A stretch of 64,000 bases of DNA from Colius striatus (GCF_028858725.1 NC_084769.1:7441501-7505500); one strand, 5' to 3'; shown: positions 12,227 through 26,700, counted from the first letter of the stretch. Notes: generated from the sequence alone by a model not told the origin. Program-made: numbers and translations.

Positions 12227-15200
12227 AAATTGGTAAGATAATTTTTTTCAGTCATTTTTTTGTAAAACTTTACTGCACATTTTATCCTAAGCACTTCTCT
12301 ATGTTCTTCTTTAAAAACCACAATTACTTACAGAAATGTATATTTCACTGCTTAGAATCAAAGATGATTAGTATTTTATACCTTTTAAAAAACTGCTGTG
12401 GTTAAGGAACAGGTAGTTCAAGTATCACCTTATTCAGAAGAATACTGTTTATTCACAAGAAATTGGTTTTCAAACATGCACACAAAAAGCTTACATTTCC
12501 ATTCTTGAATGTCTACTGTAAACTCAGTACATTCCATATCCAGTGTTACGAGTTTATTAAACATATAACCCTTTTATTTTCACAGAAATGCTTAAGGAAT
12601 TAACAGTGCACAATTCTTACTGTCCCCACCTCCTGCTGATATTAGAAGTACTGAGCTACATAAGGAGTTGTCTTTTTAAATTATCTCCCTGAATATTTAT
12701 ATATTAAACCTCTTTTTCAGGTCCAGGTATGATTAGGTCACATAATTTTTTGTCTTTGCATGTGTAATTGTGCTGCATCTAAACGCTAGCACTCAATCAT
12801 AATTGCCACTTCAAAAAATACTTTAGGTGTTTGGCTCTATGTTATAGTATATAATTGTCAAATAAGACCAATATTTGTCATTCTATCAATTTCATAATAA
12901 AATGTATAGTATCAGTAATGTGAGATATAACTTCTTGGAAGCGGATTTTCAGTGGCATTTTTGCTGTAATAAGTGAACAATACTAACCATAAGCCTTGTT
13001 CTCTGCTTCATAGCACAGCTGTATTCCGTTTTGGTAGGACACTTCAGGGGCAAAAAGAGAAGTTTTGTAAACATCTACATTCATTATTACTAAAAATAAA
13101 ATGTATACACTAACAAAGGCATTTAATAACACTTGAGAATCATATTGTTACAGGAAACACTTCAGTAAGACTCCAACCATGTCTTTTTTTGAAATGCTAC
13201 AAGATACCTTCCCTTGAAAGTATTTCAGATAAACTTGTTACGGAACAAGAAGTATTCATAATAGCAAACAACAAACTTTCTACAAAGTTCACATAACTGA
13301 GTCTTTTTAAAAATGAAGCATGTACTTTCTCTAATGTATGACAGTCACTGAATTTTTACGATAATGTAAATGCAATCAAAGCATGTTTAGCTTCATTTTG
13401 CTTTGTTAGAACTACAAAAGAAGAAGGAAGAAACAGCAATTTGCAAGGAGATGGAAAACAAGGCAATATAAATAGAAAAAAAATAGTTACACTTAATGAG
13501 ATTTGTTTTCATTGGAACTGCTGCTGGGTTTCACTTTCAAACTACAGACTTATCTACTTTCATTTGATTAGAGACAATGCTATGCAATCTCTCTGAGTTG
13601 CTTTGATTCTCTCACCAAATGAAAGAACAAGTGTATCACACTTAAAGAGAGAAAACATTTAATTTAAGGAAATGAAAGAACAATGAAAGAACCTAGTTAC
13701 TTTTAAATGCAAACGTGAAGACAATTACATTAAAGATAGTAAATCCCAGTCTGGCAAGGGTGCTGGTGCAGAAATTCTGTTCTGACACAAACCCACAAGG
13801 AATTACTAAAATTCACAGGGTTACTTTGGAACAGCATAGTTGTGGTTTTGTTTATACTAAACTCTCAATCTCAATAGATTAGATATTTTCTTTTTAGTAC
13901 TGGCTTCTAAACTTTCCCTTTATTGTAGTTTTCCATCATCATCCTTCAGTCTCCTTGTGACTAATGACTTTTCCATCTCTCCCTGTGCCATAGCAGCACT
14001 TGCCACCTTTTCTTCTTCGCACTGTTTAACATAATTAAGTAATTTAAATCATCAAAGCAATTATTCCCAAATGCAATACAGTTTGACATTCGGTGCTTCT
14101 ACTTTATGTCTCTTTCTGTCTTGCATTCTCAAAAGCTCATTGATTTCTCCACTGATACAATAAGAATATGCCTCTTCTTAGAAGCCTTGCTTTGCTGTGT
14201 TTCTACTACCAACTATGGATGTGCTTGTACTATCCATATGTTGCATCACATTATTGCATCCTTAAACAGGCATTCCTGCACCACCTAATTATTACCCATG
14301 TCTTAGAAAAAAATGTCACTTCCAATAACAAAGTCATATGTATTACACATTATAAAAGAGTAACTGGCACTACAGAGTTGCATTGCTTTAAATACCTTAG
14401 TAAGCAATGACAAAATCTAAAGCACTCTGAGATAGTAAGCCAGATGGCAAAAACCGGTACAGACAGTATGTTCTCGCTAGACTTCATGATTCAACACAAC
14501 TGCTCATTCAGCCTAAATGAGGGAGTCAATTCTGTATTGGAAAAGATTGCCAGGGAACACCATTAATCTTACCATGTCTTAGAAAACTACAGAAATAGGA
14601 TTTAAGACCTTATTAAAGCCTCCAGAACAGGGTTCAAAATATCAAATATTAATCATAATTGGTGCTTCCCCTTTGTGAAGACTACAAATTGTGACTTAAA
14701 ACTATATCAACTTATCAAGGGTTCAGCCTTGGAGGAAAAATGTTCAGCTGTAGACTATAGCAGCAAAGTCTCCAGGAACAGTCTCTAGCAAACACTGTGA
14801 CCGCAAATATGGAACATATCTAAATGAATCTGATGGTAATTCTATACAAGCTGCATCTAAGGATCTCTGTCTCAAAGCATACCACTTCTAACTCGATTGC
14901 ATGGCATGTGGAACAACTATTGACTCTACGCTTTTTGCACATCAGAGTTCCCTCCCAGAAGCCACTGGCATCACCTTGTGAGGCAGAATGGAGGTTAACT
15001 AGGGAAAAAAAGCTCTTTTCATGAATATATTGTTTCTAGTAGCAACGATGCCGCAACTGTGGTAGTCTGTGCATATAACTGATTTAAGCTGTATAGCAAC
15101 AGTTAATATTTTTACTAGACAGAACAATATATTCAGTAGTTGCTTTACTTCAGGCCTAAATAACAGCTTATACCCCAGAAAGTCCAGCTGTTATTTCACT

Positions 15201-18029
15201 TAGGTAATTTGTCTAGAAAAAAGATATTACTACTTCATGCAAGCCTTGATTTTATGTTCTCTTAGTTGCTGTTTCCAACTGTCATAAATTAACAGAGTCC
15301 ACATGTTAGAAGCGTGGTTACTTTTAATACACTGAAAGATAGGTTGTTGATTTAATCTTTTATTTCACTTTTGTGTACATTATTTTTTACTGTACCTTCT
15401 GCTTTTTTAATACTTAAATACTTCAATCTCTTTGGTTTGCTAACAAAGGAAGACTACTGTCAGTGATAACATGTTAATTCAAGTACATGTTTTAATAGGA
15501 TTCCCAGGCCCTAATAACCATTACTTCCTGCATTCATAATAAAACCAGTGTGAGCTGGCTATGTTCTCACATATCAAACAAAACTTCAAGACAACCCAGT
15601 TAAATGACTTGCCAACACAGAATTTGATATAGTATTAGCAATTTTTTAAGTCCTTATCAATTATTCACATGCCTGTTTAGCACATACCAGGTTAAACGCT
15701 AATCAACACTGCTGAAGTGTTTGATTTAAATCACTTCTTCCATGTTTTGAGATAACTTTGGTAAACTTAAAATAAGAGGTTGAAAGATACAAAGTATTTT
15801 TTTAAACAGTTTGCCAAACCTTAATGTGTTTCTTTACACCAACATATGGTATAGTCATTATTTAAAGGCAGGTTCTGGGCAGTATACATCTTTCACTATA
15901 GGGATTGAAACTGGGGACCCATCTGCTCCTATTTATTAAACTCTCAATACAATTTCAAACAGTTGCTGAACTGATGACACTTTCAAATATGGTAGGATTT
16001 TTATAACATAGGTGAATAATAAGAACACGATTTCACATTAACCAAAATCATCCTAAATTGTTGTCAGAGAAAAGAAAAAAGGAATAAACAGCTGCAGTAC
16101 TGAATCACTTTAAACACAATGACAGGGCTGTGTAATACAGGCTCCATGTTATAAAGCTTTCTTTTTTTCCCTTAAACTAAGGAATGTGCAAATGGTAATC
16201 ACAGTAACTCAACAGAAAAACACTTTACAGCACACCCAAAAACATGGAGGTGATCTCTTTTATTGGGGCAACTAAAAATATAAAGAAGTCTTTAAGAAAT
16301 CTTATTTTAATTTGCTTTATCAGAGCTTGTGAGCAGTAAAAAAAAGAAAATCAAAGCGTTGCCCTGTGTGGTGCCTCTTGGTAAAATAATCAGCTTTGAA
16401 GTTATCCTTTGGACAACAGAAGACACTGGGTTAAGCAAGGGGCACCTCCTTAGGATTTACTCCCATTTGACAGCAGTACTGCCAAACATATGTAAATTTT
16501 ATACCAAACTAAATGTGAAAACATGTATTATACTAAACAACCCTATAAACACTATGTTTGCTCCCTAAAAAAACCACTTTGTAGCTGAGAAAAAGCCAGA
16601 GGAAAACACATAAGAGTAACACTAAGGAAAATGTAGAGAGGAGGAAGTTACAAAATGAAAGAAACACTGAACCATTGATCCATCAATATTCTTACACTGA
16701 CTGCTCCCCAGCTGGAGTAATATATCACAGTTCAACAAGTCATCAGCTATGACAACTTATACAACAAAGGATCTGTACCTATATCCAGAATAAAACAAAT
16801 CCGATTTGTTCTTAATCTGATAGTCATAATATTTTGCCAGATAATTATGTTAAAGAATCACATTCCAATTCATAATTAAACTGTTTGTTATGACTGAAAA
16901 TCTGTTAGTTGTTATTTGTTTCTTCAATCTGTTAATTCACTCATTTTTGTCTAAAATTGAAAATAGAGGGGGCAAGAGAAAGAAACAAACAGAAAAAAAA
17001 AGATAGACAGTAAAATGTGACAAAATACAGAGCTCCTCACAGCAGTAGTATCTGGAGTACAGTATTACAAACACACATACAACCCCAGACTTTTCTACAG
17101 AATTTTTCAATATTGTCTACCTTGTACAATAGCTTTCCATAGCAACTTGCAATAAAAACCTGCATGTACTGGAATGGCATCTTGAGAAAAGCTATGGCCT
17201 TGCCTAAACTTGCTCATACAAATAATATGCAATACATGCTCAAAGCACAACAAATTTTTAAAAAATCCCCAAATCCAAACCCTTTATGTATGGACATTCT
17301 TATTCCAGAATAAAACTATCCAAGAATGACAGTAGCAAGAAAATCCTTGCAAATTGTTTTAATACAGATATATGTCTGAACCTTATGAAAAAACATCACA
17401 GCTTCTCCTATACTGTTCAGATAGCTCAATGAACACTACATATTTTTGTTCATTGATCATTTGAAGGCATGGAACATTTGCAAAAGGTGTGACTTTTTGG
17501 TGCTGGTATGGTCATGACAGTTTCCTCCTGGTACCTCCACACAACCTCATTATTGGAGTTACCAAACTGTAGCTTTTGCTTGACATGTATTTATTACCAG
17601 TTGACTCTTTTTTATCATCACAATATACTTACTGGCTGAATATATTAAATATGTTTCTTGAGATCAAATACCATAGGAAAAAAAACATTGAAAAGAATGA
17701 TTTACATTCCTGATGATATTTTGCCACTGGATTATGGTCCAGCAGTTTGAATACAGCATTGCTTTTGAGTAAAGTAATCTCAGGCAAGATGGCATGAATT
17801 TCCTCAAATTAATCTAGGTGATTCTTAAATGCCATGTAAGAATGATACCATGTCAAAATGAAGGCAAGCATAAGAGGGAGTCAAGAAAGAAAAAAAATCT
17901 AGCTGTCAAATAATATTTGTGGAATCCATGAAAGCCTCATCAAAGTGAGTAAGATTTGTATCAAAGGCATTTTTTGTGGTGTTCAAGTGAAACTGAGTAA
18001 ATGTGCTTGGAAATCTACATCTGAACTAA
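12227..18029. other. AT-rich intergenic DNA, nothing recognised
   Basis: No open frame with a recognisable domain, no RNA gene, and no CpG-rich patch. Several A/T homopolymer runs and AATAAA-like words occur as expected in AT-rich DNA. I see no mobile element I can name in this interval. Confidence 0.65.
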
Positions 18030-18286
18030 ACTAGCAACAGGACAAGGGGTAATGGGATGAAGCTGTTCCACTTAAATATAAGAAAAAACTATTTCACTGT
18101 GAGGGTGAGGGAGCCCTGGCACAGGCTGCCCAGAGGGGACCTTCCTTGGAGGTCTTCAAGACCCACCTGGACATGTTCCTATGTGATCTGATCTAGGTGA
18201 ACCTGATTTTGAAGGGGGGGTTGCACTAGATGATCTCTAAAGGTCCCTTCCAACCCCCGCCATTCTATGATTCTATGATTCTATGA
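18030..18286 (+). mobile_element. CR1 LINE 3' end, with intact terminal repeat
   Basis: This starts at CTAGCAACAGGACAAGG, continues through AAACTATTTCACTGTGAGGG, GGAGCCCTGGCACAGGCTGC and TGATCTCTAAAGGTCCC, and ends with three copies of the ATTCTATG-type terminal repeat (18,261-18,286). Compared with the other copies here, about 14 bp are missing after GGGATGAAGCTG, where the sequence jumps directly to TTCCACTTAAATATAAG. The well-preserved tail indicates a younger copy than the one at 10,981. It is 5'-truncated and non-coding. Confidence 0.95.
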
Positions 18287-20715
18287 AATAGCTCAATGTG
18301 GGTCTCTAAAAGTTAGACTAACAATTGACAATTCAGTCTTTAAATGAGGTACTCAAGCTGTCATATATAACAGGATGATCAGAGGAGGTTTGTAAAGGGC
18401 GAAGAATTTCAGAACTGAACATAGGCTCTCAGCTTTGGATGTTGTCATCAAAGAAAAAAACCACTGATGCATTAAAACATACAGCAGTAAGTATTGCAAC
18501 TAATTCATTCATTCATTTTGATATTGGCTGGGCTTATCAAGATGGAGCAGATCACTGAGGAATCATTTTGTAGAATAAAGATCATATCACAGCAGTAAAA
18601 GTTTTAGGATACTTTCAGTCCTCAGCCACAGACCCTTCATCTTTTGACAATGTTCTGCTTGTTGAGTGAAGATTTTAATGAAAGCTGTATTTCAGAACTT
18701 CCTCCCTTTGTGAGTATATGTCCTCACCTTAACCTTATTTTAACATTGTTTTTTGTGTGGGCGTTTATTGTATTGTAGAATATGGTAAATCCGATAAGAG
18801 AAAAGCAAAGACTGAGTTCAGTCATTGTATCAGAATGGCTGAAATAATCACATATCCTGGAAAAGCTGGGAATTTCTGATCCTACTTTCAGACACAGAAT
18901 GGATACACGGTTTTTGATTACAGAAAATTCTCTTGCAGTCAAACACAAAGCTAAACTTCAGTTGTATTCTCTGATGAACAATCAACATGGCTCATTTCCT
19001 GGGCTTTCGGAGAAAAACTGTTTCTTGCACAGTCTAGTGAACTGAGAATAATAGGAATGATATGCTTGATGACAGCTGTAACACAGAATCTGAAAAAGAC
19101 CCCAGAAGACTGCACGTTTGAATTAAAATATGAATGTCACAGGGACAGTACATAAGATGTTTGATCCCAAAAGACTTTCTTCTTTCAGTGCCAGATAAGC
19201 TACAGTTGTAACTGTGAAATGTGAGAACCACCCATTAACAGGATAGTTAACTCTCCGCAGACATTCTAACTTGTTTCTAAAAACATCAAAACAGTTATTA
19301 AAAGACAACCCAAAACCCCATGTTAATCTACATTCTGGTTCCCAAAGGAAACAAAATTATGTCCTTTATCTGTGTTTTATTTCATTATAGTTTCATGTCT
19401 TATGATGCAAAAAAGTGTAATTGTCTGGGTTTGCTACCTCATAGGACAGAATTTTTCAGATATAATGAAAATATTATTCCCAGTTCTTTGCAAATAGAGT
19501 TTCCTAATCTCTGCTCTCACCATAAATCACCAACTAATTATGTAACTGAGAGAAGATCTATGCTAAGTCTGTTAGTATCATTCCTGAAACTCAAGAATTG
19601 TTGACTGCTGCAGAACAGTGGCCTTCACACAACACGACAGTATGACAGCATATCTCTGTTCTCAAAGGGTATATTCAACACAGTCTCATGTACAATAATG
19701 ACTGTCAAATTAATCTGAAGGTATTATTCACATTCAAGCTACTTGCTGGATTCCTACAAATACCTAGAAGAAAGCCAAAGAAGAATGAACACCTTAGTAT
19801 GAGCAGAGGTCCTGGCAGCATGTACCATAGAAATTGTTCACTGTAGGGAATTAATTCAAACTTATAATGGATGCACTTGTCCATAGGGACTTAGAGCTCT
19901 TCTAGAGTTCTTACAATGACACCTCTCATATTGACATATAATTTCTTTAAACTTTACATTAAAAGAATAATCCTATCATCAATAGCTTTTGGTTTGAAAG
20001 AGGTTTTCTTTACAGGCAATCTTTTTCAAAATTATTCACAGTATCCTCGCTGGTGCTTCTGCTAACTGTCAGAAATTGGCATCATATCAGATGGAACAGT
20101 GATCTGATTTAATATAGCATTTCCTGTTTGGATATTTAACTAATTCCAATATTTTCTCCAGGGCTTGAGTTTTCACCAAGAAAGCATACTGTAACAGCCT
20201 CCAGGGAAGACCTTTTCAGTGCTAATTTCCTGAATCTGATCTTGATTTCTGAATTAACCATTTAGTTAACCATTAGTGAGCTGCTAACTCTTAAAACGGT
20301 CAAGATGTTCATCTTCACAACTACTTACTTTGTAATCCTGACAATAGAATTTAGTTGGAATCATTCAAAACTTGTTCCATAGGAACAAGGACTCAAAATT
20401 TCCAAATGTCAATAACTAAAATTATTTGTTAATATTTCTGCATGTAAAAATGAAAAGGAGACTTGCACAACAAACAATAAATGTAAGCTCCTTGGAAAAC
20501 AGTAAGGCTTCTTAAGACTCAGCTCATTAATTTTCCCTAGGAGATATGCAATTGTAATTCATCAGGAGTTAAACACTTGACTCCCTTAGGTTCTTTACAA
20601 TCCCAGATGAAGTCATATTTGACTAATTCCCACACTAATAGAAATTAGTCATTTGGCATAACGATTCAATCTAATTGTTGGTCATTATAATAGATTCAGT
20701 CCCCAGCAAAGCATT

Positions 20716-20729
20716 TAATGACGTCATTA
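20716..20729. promoter_or_regulatory. CRE inside a 14-bp perfect palindrome
   Basis: TAATGACGTCATTA is its own reverse complement and contains the full cAMP response element TGACGTCA (20,719-20,726) flanked by TAAT half-sites. It sits at the edge of a motif-dense stretch with CACCTG and ACAAAGG a little downstream. CREB/ATF-type bZIP dimers are the known binders of the core. No transcript start is evident, so a role as a distal element is only a suggestion. Confidence 0.35.
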
Positions 20730-21226
20730 TAGGAGCTCACATGTCCTGTCCTGCTGAGCTCACAGCAGATGAGTTTAGTGGCCTGAAAGCCCAGTCACCT
20801 GGCATGCAATACAAAGGAAACAGTTGCATGGGAGGATGCCTCTCATTACCTGCCATAAGGTTGTGTTATGTGCATTCAGCTTTCCACAGTTTTGCTTTTC
20901 AGCAGCATACATATTCTACATACTAGAAGTAGTATGTTCTTTCGGTATGACCTTGCTCATGTGTTCTATGTATAAGTGACATTAGAACTCTCTGACACGT
21001 ATGAAATAAAATTAGACATCTCCGGAGAGACTTATTCTTGAACAGCAAGCGTTTTCCTTCCTAGTTTGTTTTCCTTCTTTTATTCTTCATGTCCTGCCTT
21101 TGCTGCCAGAAATTTCTAAACTGGTGAGCTCACTCTCCCCCCTTTTCTCTCTTCTTTTCTCTACTTGCTTCTGCCCGCCGGTGGGTTTCAATGGGCTCCT
21201 GCAGTTACTCAGGCGGACAGCATTCC

Positions 21227-21239
21227 GTTGCCAGGCAAC
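21227..21239. promoter_or_regulatory. Perfect RFX X-box (GTTGCC-A-GGCAAC)
   Basis: GTTGCCAGGCAAC is a perfect inverted repeat of the RFX half-site with a 1-bp centre, matching the X-box bound by RFX family factors. It lies in a locally GC-richer stretch (about 21,120-21,330) within otherwise AT-rich DNA, next to CTGCTGCTGC-type sequence and a pyrimidine-rich run. An open frame crosses it (21,165-21,551), but it starts from a non-canonical codon and has no recognisable domain, so I treat the patch as a possible enhancer or non-coding promoter. Confidence 0.45.
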
Positions 21240-23775
21240 TCCCTGAAAAGAAGCACATGCTGCTGCTGCACAGACAGAGCTGGCCCGTCTGCTCCAGGGA
21301 TGCTGTGGCCTATTTTCTGCCTCTGTTGTGTTAGATACAAAAGGGAACATCTCCAGAGTAGAGGGTTAGGGAGTACTGAATTATCTGCACTTTTTTGTTG
21401 TTTGTTTTTTCCCCCCACTCTCCTCATCGGGTGCATCCCCTTCCATCTCAGGGCCTCCAGCAGTCATGCATGTCTAATCTGCATGCATGAGTTTGGGACT
21501 GTTCCCTGGGCTTTGCAGAATACTGACAATTTTCTGTTAGCTTTTGGCTGAGTTAATAGTATTTATAGAGTTAAGCTTTCCTGTAGCTCTCCAGTATGGG
21601 CAGTTTTGCACGTAAATTCTCAAGGCCATTCATCTTCTCCTACCTGACTCTTTATTGCCCGAGTGTTTGGGGGTTTTTTAAAGCCCTCTTTAAGAATGCA
21701 AGCATAGCTTCTCTTGTTTTCCCTCCTTTCACTGTGCTTTCCTGAGAACAAAGAATAGCAAACTAAGAAATTCCTTTGGTTTTTCCACTGCCTGGAGAAA
21801 GATCACTGCTTTATCCTTGGATTTGGTTTTGGATTGCCTAATCTTCTCAAAAGACAGGCCCATACAGATTCAGATTTTGTGGTTTGAAGTCAACTCTGCA
21901 GTCACAATCCTTCACTGTCTGTTACAAACAAACAGTATTATCATTAGATGACAAACCGAAGACAGAAGCAGCAGTAAGTTGCCTTACATTTATTGCTAGT
22001 TTTCTTAAATTTGCTAGCACATTTTTAATACAAAGGTTGTTGATATTAGTTCCCTTTTGTCAGTCCTGGTACCAGCTCAGCAGCTCACTCAACCTGCAAG
22101 CAAATGTGAGCCTCGGAGAGAAGCCACACTGTATTCAGCCTGACAGAGTCCAATATTGCTCTGGTGCTCTGGGTATTCCTCCAACTCTCCTCTTACTTCT
22201 GGACCGTGTCTGAACTCCCAGTCCTAATCTACAAATCCCTAATTTGGTTAGTGCACATCTACTTTAAGGGTAGCCAAGAATCTTCATCCACTGATCCCCA
22301 GAGTCAGCACTACACATTTCTGCCAGCATAGCTATGTCAAGACAAACTGTGAAAAACATATAACCTCCCTCTGACACTGCCGCACCAGTAATGCCTGGTT
22401 CAGACTTGTTTATGACATCAGGGCAGCACATTTGTCAGCTTAGTTTGTGCTTTCAGAAATGTACTATAACTAAACAGGCAAAACCCTCAGTGGCATGGAA
22501 AAACATGAAAATTGCAGGTGCCCCGCAATGGGCAGGACCAGTGCCAGTGTCTGTGGACACATTACAAGGAAGACCATGAGACACTGAGATCCAATAGCTC
22601 TGCAGAAGAAGAGTCCCAGCTCATTATGTTCCAATTCTTCTCTGTGGCATGGTATTTATGAGACTGCAGCCACTTTTCATTCCAGTGTACTTCATGTGCA
22701 TAGTGGTGTGGATAAGATTCTGCCTATCTTTTCCACAACTTTTGCTTACCTCCTCCATAAAGGATCAGAGCTCTTCAACTTTGTGCTAGCCACGGCTCTG
22801 TAACACTAAACACAAATGGAGTGCTGAAGTCTTATGCCTTTGGAGCAAAAGGATATTTCAGTCCCTAAGTGTTTGAGTCCTTGAGTGTTTCACATGCTAG
22901 GCAATCATCACATTATTTGCATAATGTTTTGAGACCTTCTGGAAAGAGAGGTGCTATATAGAGGCAGAACAATAGTTAGCACATGCATGAGTCACACATG
23001 CACAAGTTCCAGTATTGTTCAACACCTCAAACATCCTTCCTCCCCAAACATATTCTGTGTAAGATGAAACATGTCAGGTTTTTCTCACCCAAAACCACAA
23101 TTTAATAGCACTAAAGAAATAACAAAATGTCTTAACATTACATTAAAAATTCACATTCTCATTCAGATTCACTCTAAAAGTGAAAACAAGGTCCCAGAAC
23201 TGCTTCTGGCCATTGCAAAGCCAGTAAAAAAAATAATGACATGACCCCTGACAAACAGGTAAAGAATTGAAGAATAACAACATAAGCCAATTTGCCATAT
23301 GGATACCGATTTCCTACTCACTGTCCAGAGGCAAAGTGTTTCTATCCATATTTTCGGGTCTTGCATCAACTCAAGATGACACTACAGTTTGGCCCACAGC
23401 CAGAAAGTGGCAAGTGAAATAATGTTCCAGTACTTGCACTGTGAATACACAGCTGGCTTCAAAGGGAAATGGACTAATCCTACTTCATTTCCCTTCTTCA
23501 CTATGTGTTTAAAGAGCTTTGGTGCACTGAAGGAAATCAACCAGAATTCATTAGTTCCCTTCTGATTCAGCTCATTGCTGTTAGAAAGGGAAACAGTTCA
23601 GGATGGCAGAATCCTACTCCATTTCCTTTTGAAGCACATTTTTAGCCAAATCTGCTCTCAGTTGTACTCACAGATCTTCACTAATGATGTATAGATTTAA
23701 ATGCAATACCTCTCCAAGCTGGCTAAAACATATCAAGACTATGAAGGGAAAAATAAATATTAAATAATATTAAAA

Positions 23776-23788
23776 ATATATATATATA
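23776..23788. repeat. Short (AT)n microsatellite
   Basis: A run of alternating A and T lies inside a longer A/T-only stretch (about 23,757-23,790). Confidence 0.8.
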
Positions 23789-26700
23789 ATCTATTTAACT
23801 TTGTACCCAGGAACTTTTACCTGAGAGCATTCCTGAGAAACAAACTCAAAAATTAAGAGGAACTTCTAAAAAGAGACACAGGAAAAGAGAAAGGGGAAAA
23901 AAACCCAAATGAGACTAGGAAAAGGTCACAATGAAGGAAAAAAGAATACTACTTTCAGAAACATATCATATATATTATCTGCTATTCAATGGAAAATTAC
24001 AGCAAACAAAAATACTGATTATAACAGCTAAAGTAAATCCTAGGGATCATCTTGATCTTGTTTGGAGGTGGTTTTGGAAATTGAGACATTAATCTTAATT
24101 TCTTGCTCTGGAGAAAATGGTTTTCTTCCCATTCACAAATCTTTCCATTTCTTTCTTCAGAGCTCATGTTATATGTTTTTATGAGTCTTCTCAAGGTTAG
24201 TGGAAGCAATAAGATTTCAAATGATTCCAGGCTATATCCTGTTCAGTTTAAAGCCACTGCTTTTGAAACAATAAGCCAGAGCCAATAGCCTTCCAAAGCA
24301 AATGTGCAATTAACCACCTAAGCAGAAAGTGGCTTGTGACAAAGCAGAACAGAAAACTACAGAGCTCATGACAGGACCATGACTTCACTTGAATTGAATA
24401 AGCACAGCATGTAAAAATCACTTTGTGTAACAGTAGTGAAGGCATAGTATTATTGCTGTAATGAACTGCCTCTTAATCTTGAACTGTGATACGATATTAT
24501 TTTCCTTGGCTATTCTATGTCAACCTCAATTCACAGCTTTAACTTTTATCACTAGACCATAACTTAATATATTATTCAACCTACTCTAGAAAAAGTTATA
24601 CAACATCTAAAACTTGTAAAAGCTAAACACTTCAAGTGCTGGAATAGACACAGCAATAACATAGACAATCTATTCTCTTTGTATCTACAACTTAATTTTC
24701 TCACTCCAAAGGCAAAGGTTAAATGTCTCACCCTTCTTAAATTGTAGTGAATGGATTTTGTACAGGAAGAAATCAGTCACCACTTGTAGATAACATCACA
24801 AACAAATATATGAAACAAAGGCATTTCACAGCTCAGACATTCAAAGTCAAAACTAGTTTATTAGGCCTTTTTCCCATTTTTGTTTAATTCAAAGGACAAG
24901 ACAGTAAATGATACAAAGACAATTATAGTTGAATCAGCTCAGCAAGTATAACTAACAACATTCAAACAATGCTTTCTTGTTTGATGCATTTATGTCTCTG
25001 TCTTTGTTGTTAGCTACATTGATTACACAAAAGGTTTTTCTTTTCCATCTCCTTTACAAAATTTGCCTTTGCCTTCTTCCTACCTGCTCAGTTCCAGTCT
25101 CTCATAAAGAATCACTTCCTGTTTTTATGTTGCTCACACATGACTCAAATGTCACATGATGTCACCTCAGAATTTGAATTTCCCTCCAATTTGAGATAAA
25201 TTATTCCAGATAAAACAGTATTCTAAATATATCTAAGCCCTTGACAAAGATGAGAAATTCGGTTTTACTGTCAGAAACATTTCAGTCTGCAAAATGCAAT
25301 CCAGAAAAACTTTCCCTTGATTCCTAATGTAAAGAGCCATAGGTTGCTTTTCTGAAAATAAAAGTGAAGTGTAGAATAAGAAATGTAGTTCAATAACCTA
25401 ACCAACCATGGAGACAGAGTTACTACTTAGAAATGGGAGCTGGTGTATGCAAGAATTGGGCTCTTGAAGACATAACAGGAAAAGAAAACATCCTTTGATT
25501 TACATCAGAGATGCCTCTTAGACTTCAAATGGGAGGCAGTGAAATACTGAGGGAGAGGGATTTAATACTGTGTCAAGAGGCAGAAGACAGTGACAGAGGA
25601 ACACCTGCCCCTACTCTCATTCTTTGGCAGGTACCAAATGACCGTGTTCGTCTGCAAGCAAGATTAAATACACTGTGGAGGCTGACAGAGGCTGCCCAGT
25701 GGAGGAACAAAAGCAAAAGAAAAGCAATCAGAGAGCCAGGAAATATGGAGACCTCCCATTATGTACTGCACAGAGTGCAAATGCTCGTGCAGACCACCCT
25801 GGACAACAAAGGCACTGCATGTTGTTTGAGCACCTTATCCTAGTTATGCACAACTGGGAAAGGAGGTACAGGGAATATGAATGCCACATAACCTTCCAGT
25901 GACCTTGGTAATAGGTACTCTTAACATGTATGATGGTTACTTCAAATATAGACACAGATATACCACCTGTATTCATTAACCATACCTCCTACTCCTAACA
26001 CCTTGCTTAGACAACACATACTAATAAGGTTTAGATTTGATATCTACAAACTTCTTCTCACTAAGAGGTTTAAGCTATGACTTGTCAGTATTACCCCATC
26101 TCCTCGATTCTTCAAATAGAAAATGACGCAAACCACAAGTAATTAAATATTCCCTCTAAACAATACAGTCTCCCAAGCATAAGGTTCAACCTTTTGACAT
26201 GTAAAAAATCCATATATTTTTAAATTCATTGACAAATGTGCTTGCTCTAGTAATTGTGCTCAAACCAAGAAAAAGGAGAGGGTCTCTTTTAACAGAAAGC
26301 CCATAGAGAAACTCTAAGTGAAGAAAGGATGTATTAAAATCTTCTGTTCAACCTTGGATTAAGCAGCTGTCTATTTACCAGGGATTTAGGAAGACTACAA
26401 ATAGAACCCAGCCTATTATTATGCATTAAAAAGTGAGCTTTCTGTATGAGAATGTCCTTACTTTGTTTCACTGCACCAGTTCGAAATACATGATGTGTAG
26501 CTACTGAGAAATGTGGAGCAGTCAATCCGCTACAACTATTAGAAAATGTTGTGTTTATTACTAACCGGTCCAGCTGGCTTCTTTGCTTTCTCAACAGCCT
26601 TTGTAGTTTCCTTGAGATATTTTCTAAGGTCTTCCTTTGGTAGTCATGTTTACAACACTAGGGGAGGAAGAAACAAAGCAATTGTAAGACTTGTTAAGAA

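Noticed and set aside
21165..21551. 128-codon frame in the GC-richer patch near the X-box.
   Set aside because: Non-canonical start codon, cysteine-rich low-similarity translation, and no conserved domain seen.
25511..25843. 110-codon open frame with plausible-looking protein composition.
   Set aside because: No recognisable domain, no splice signals in context and no CpG-rich promoter; length is within chance expectation for 64 kb.
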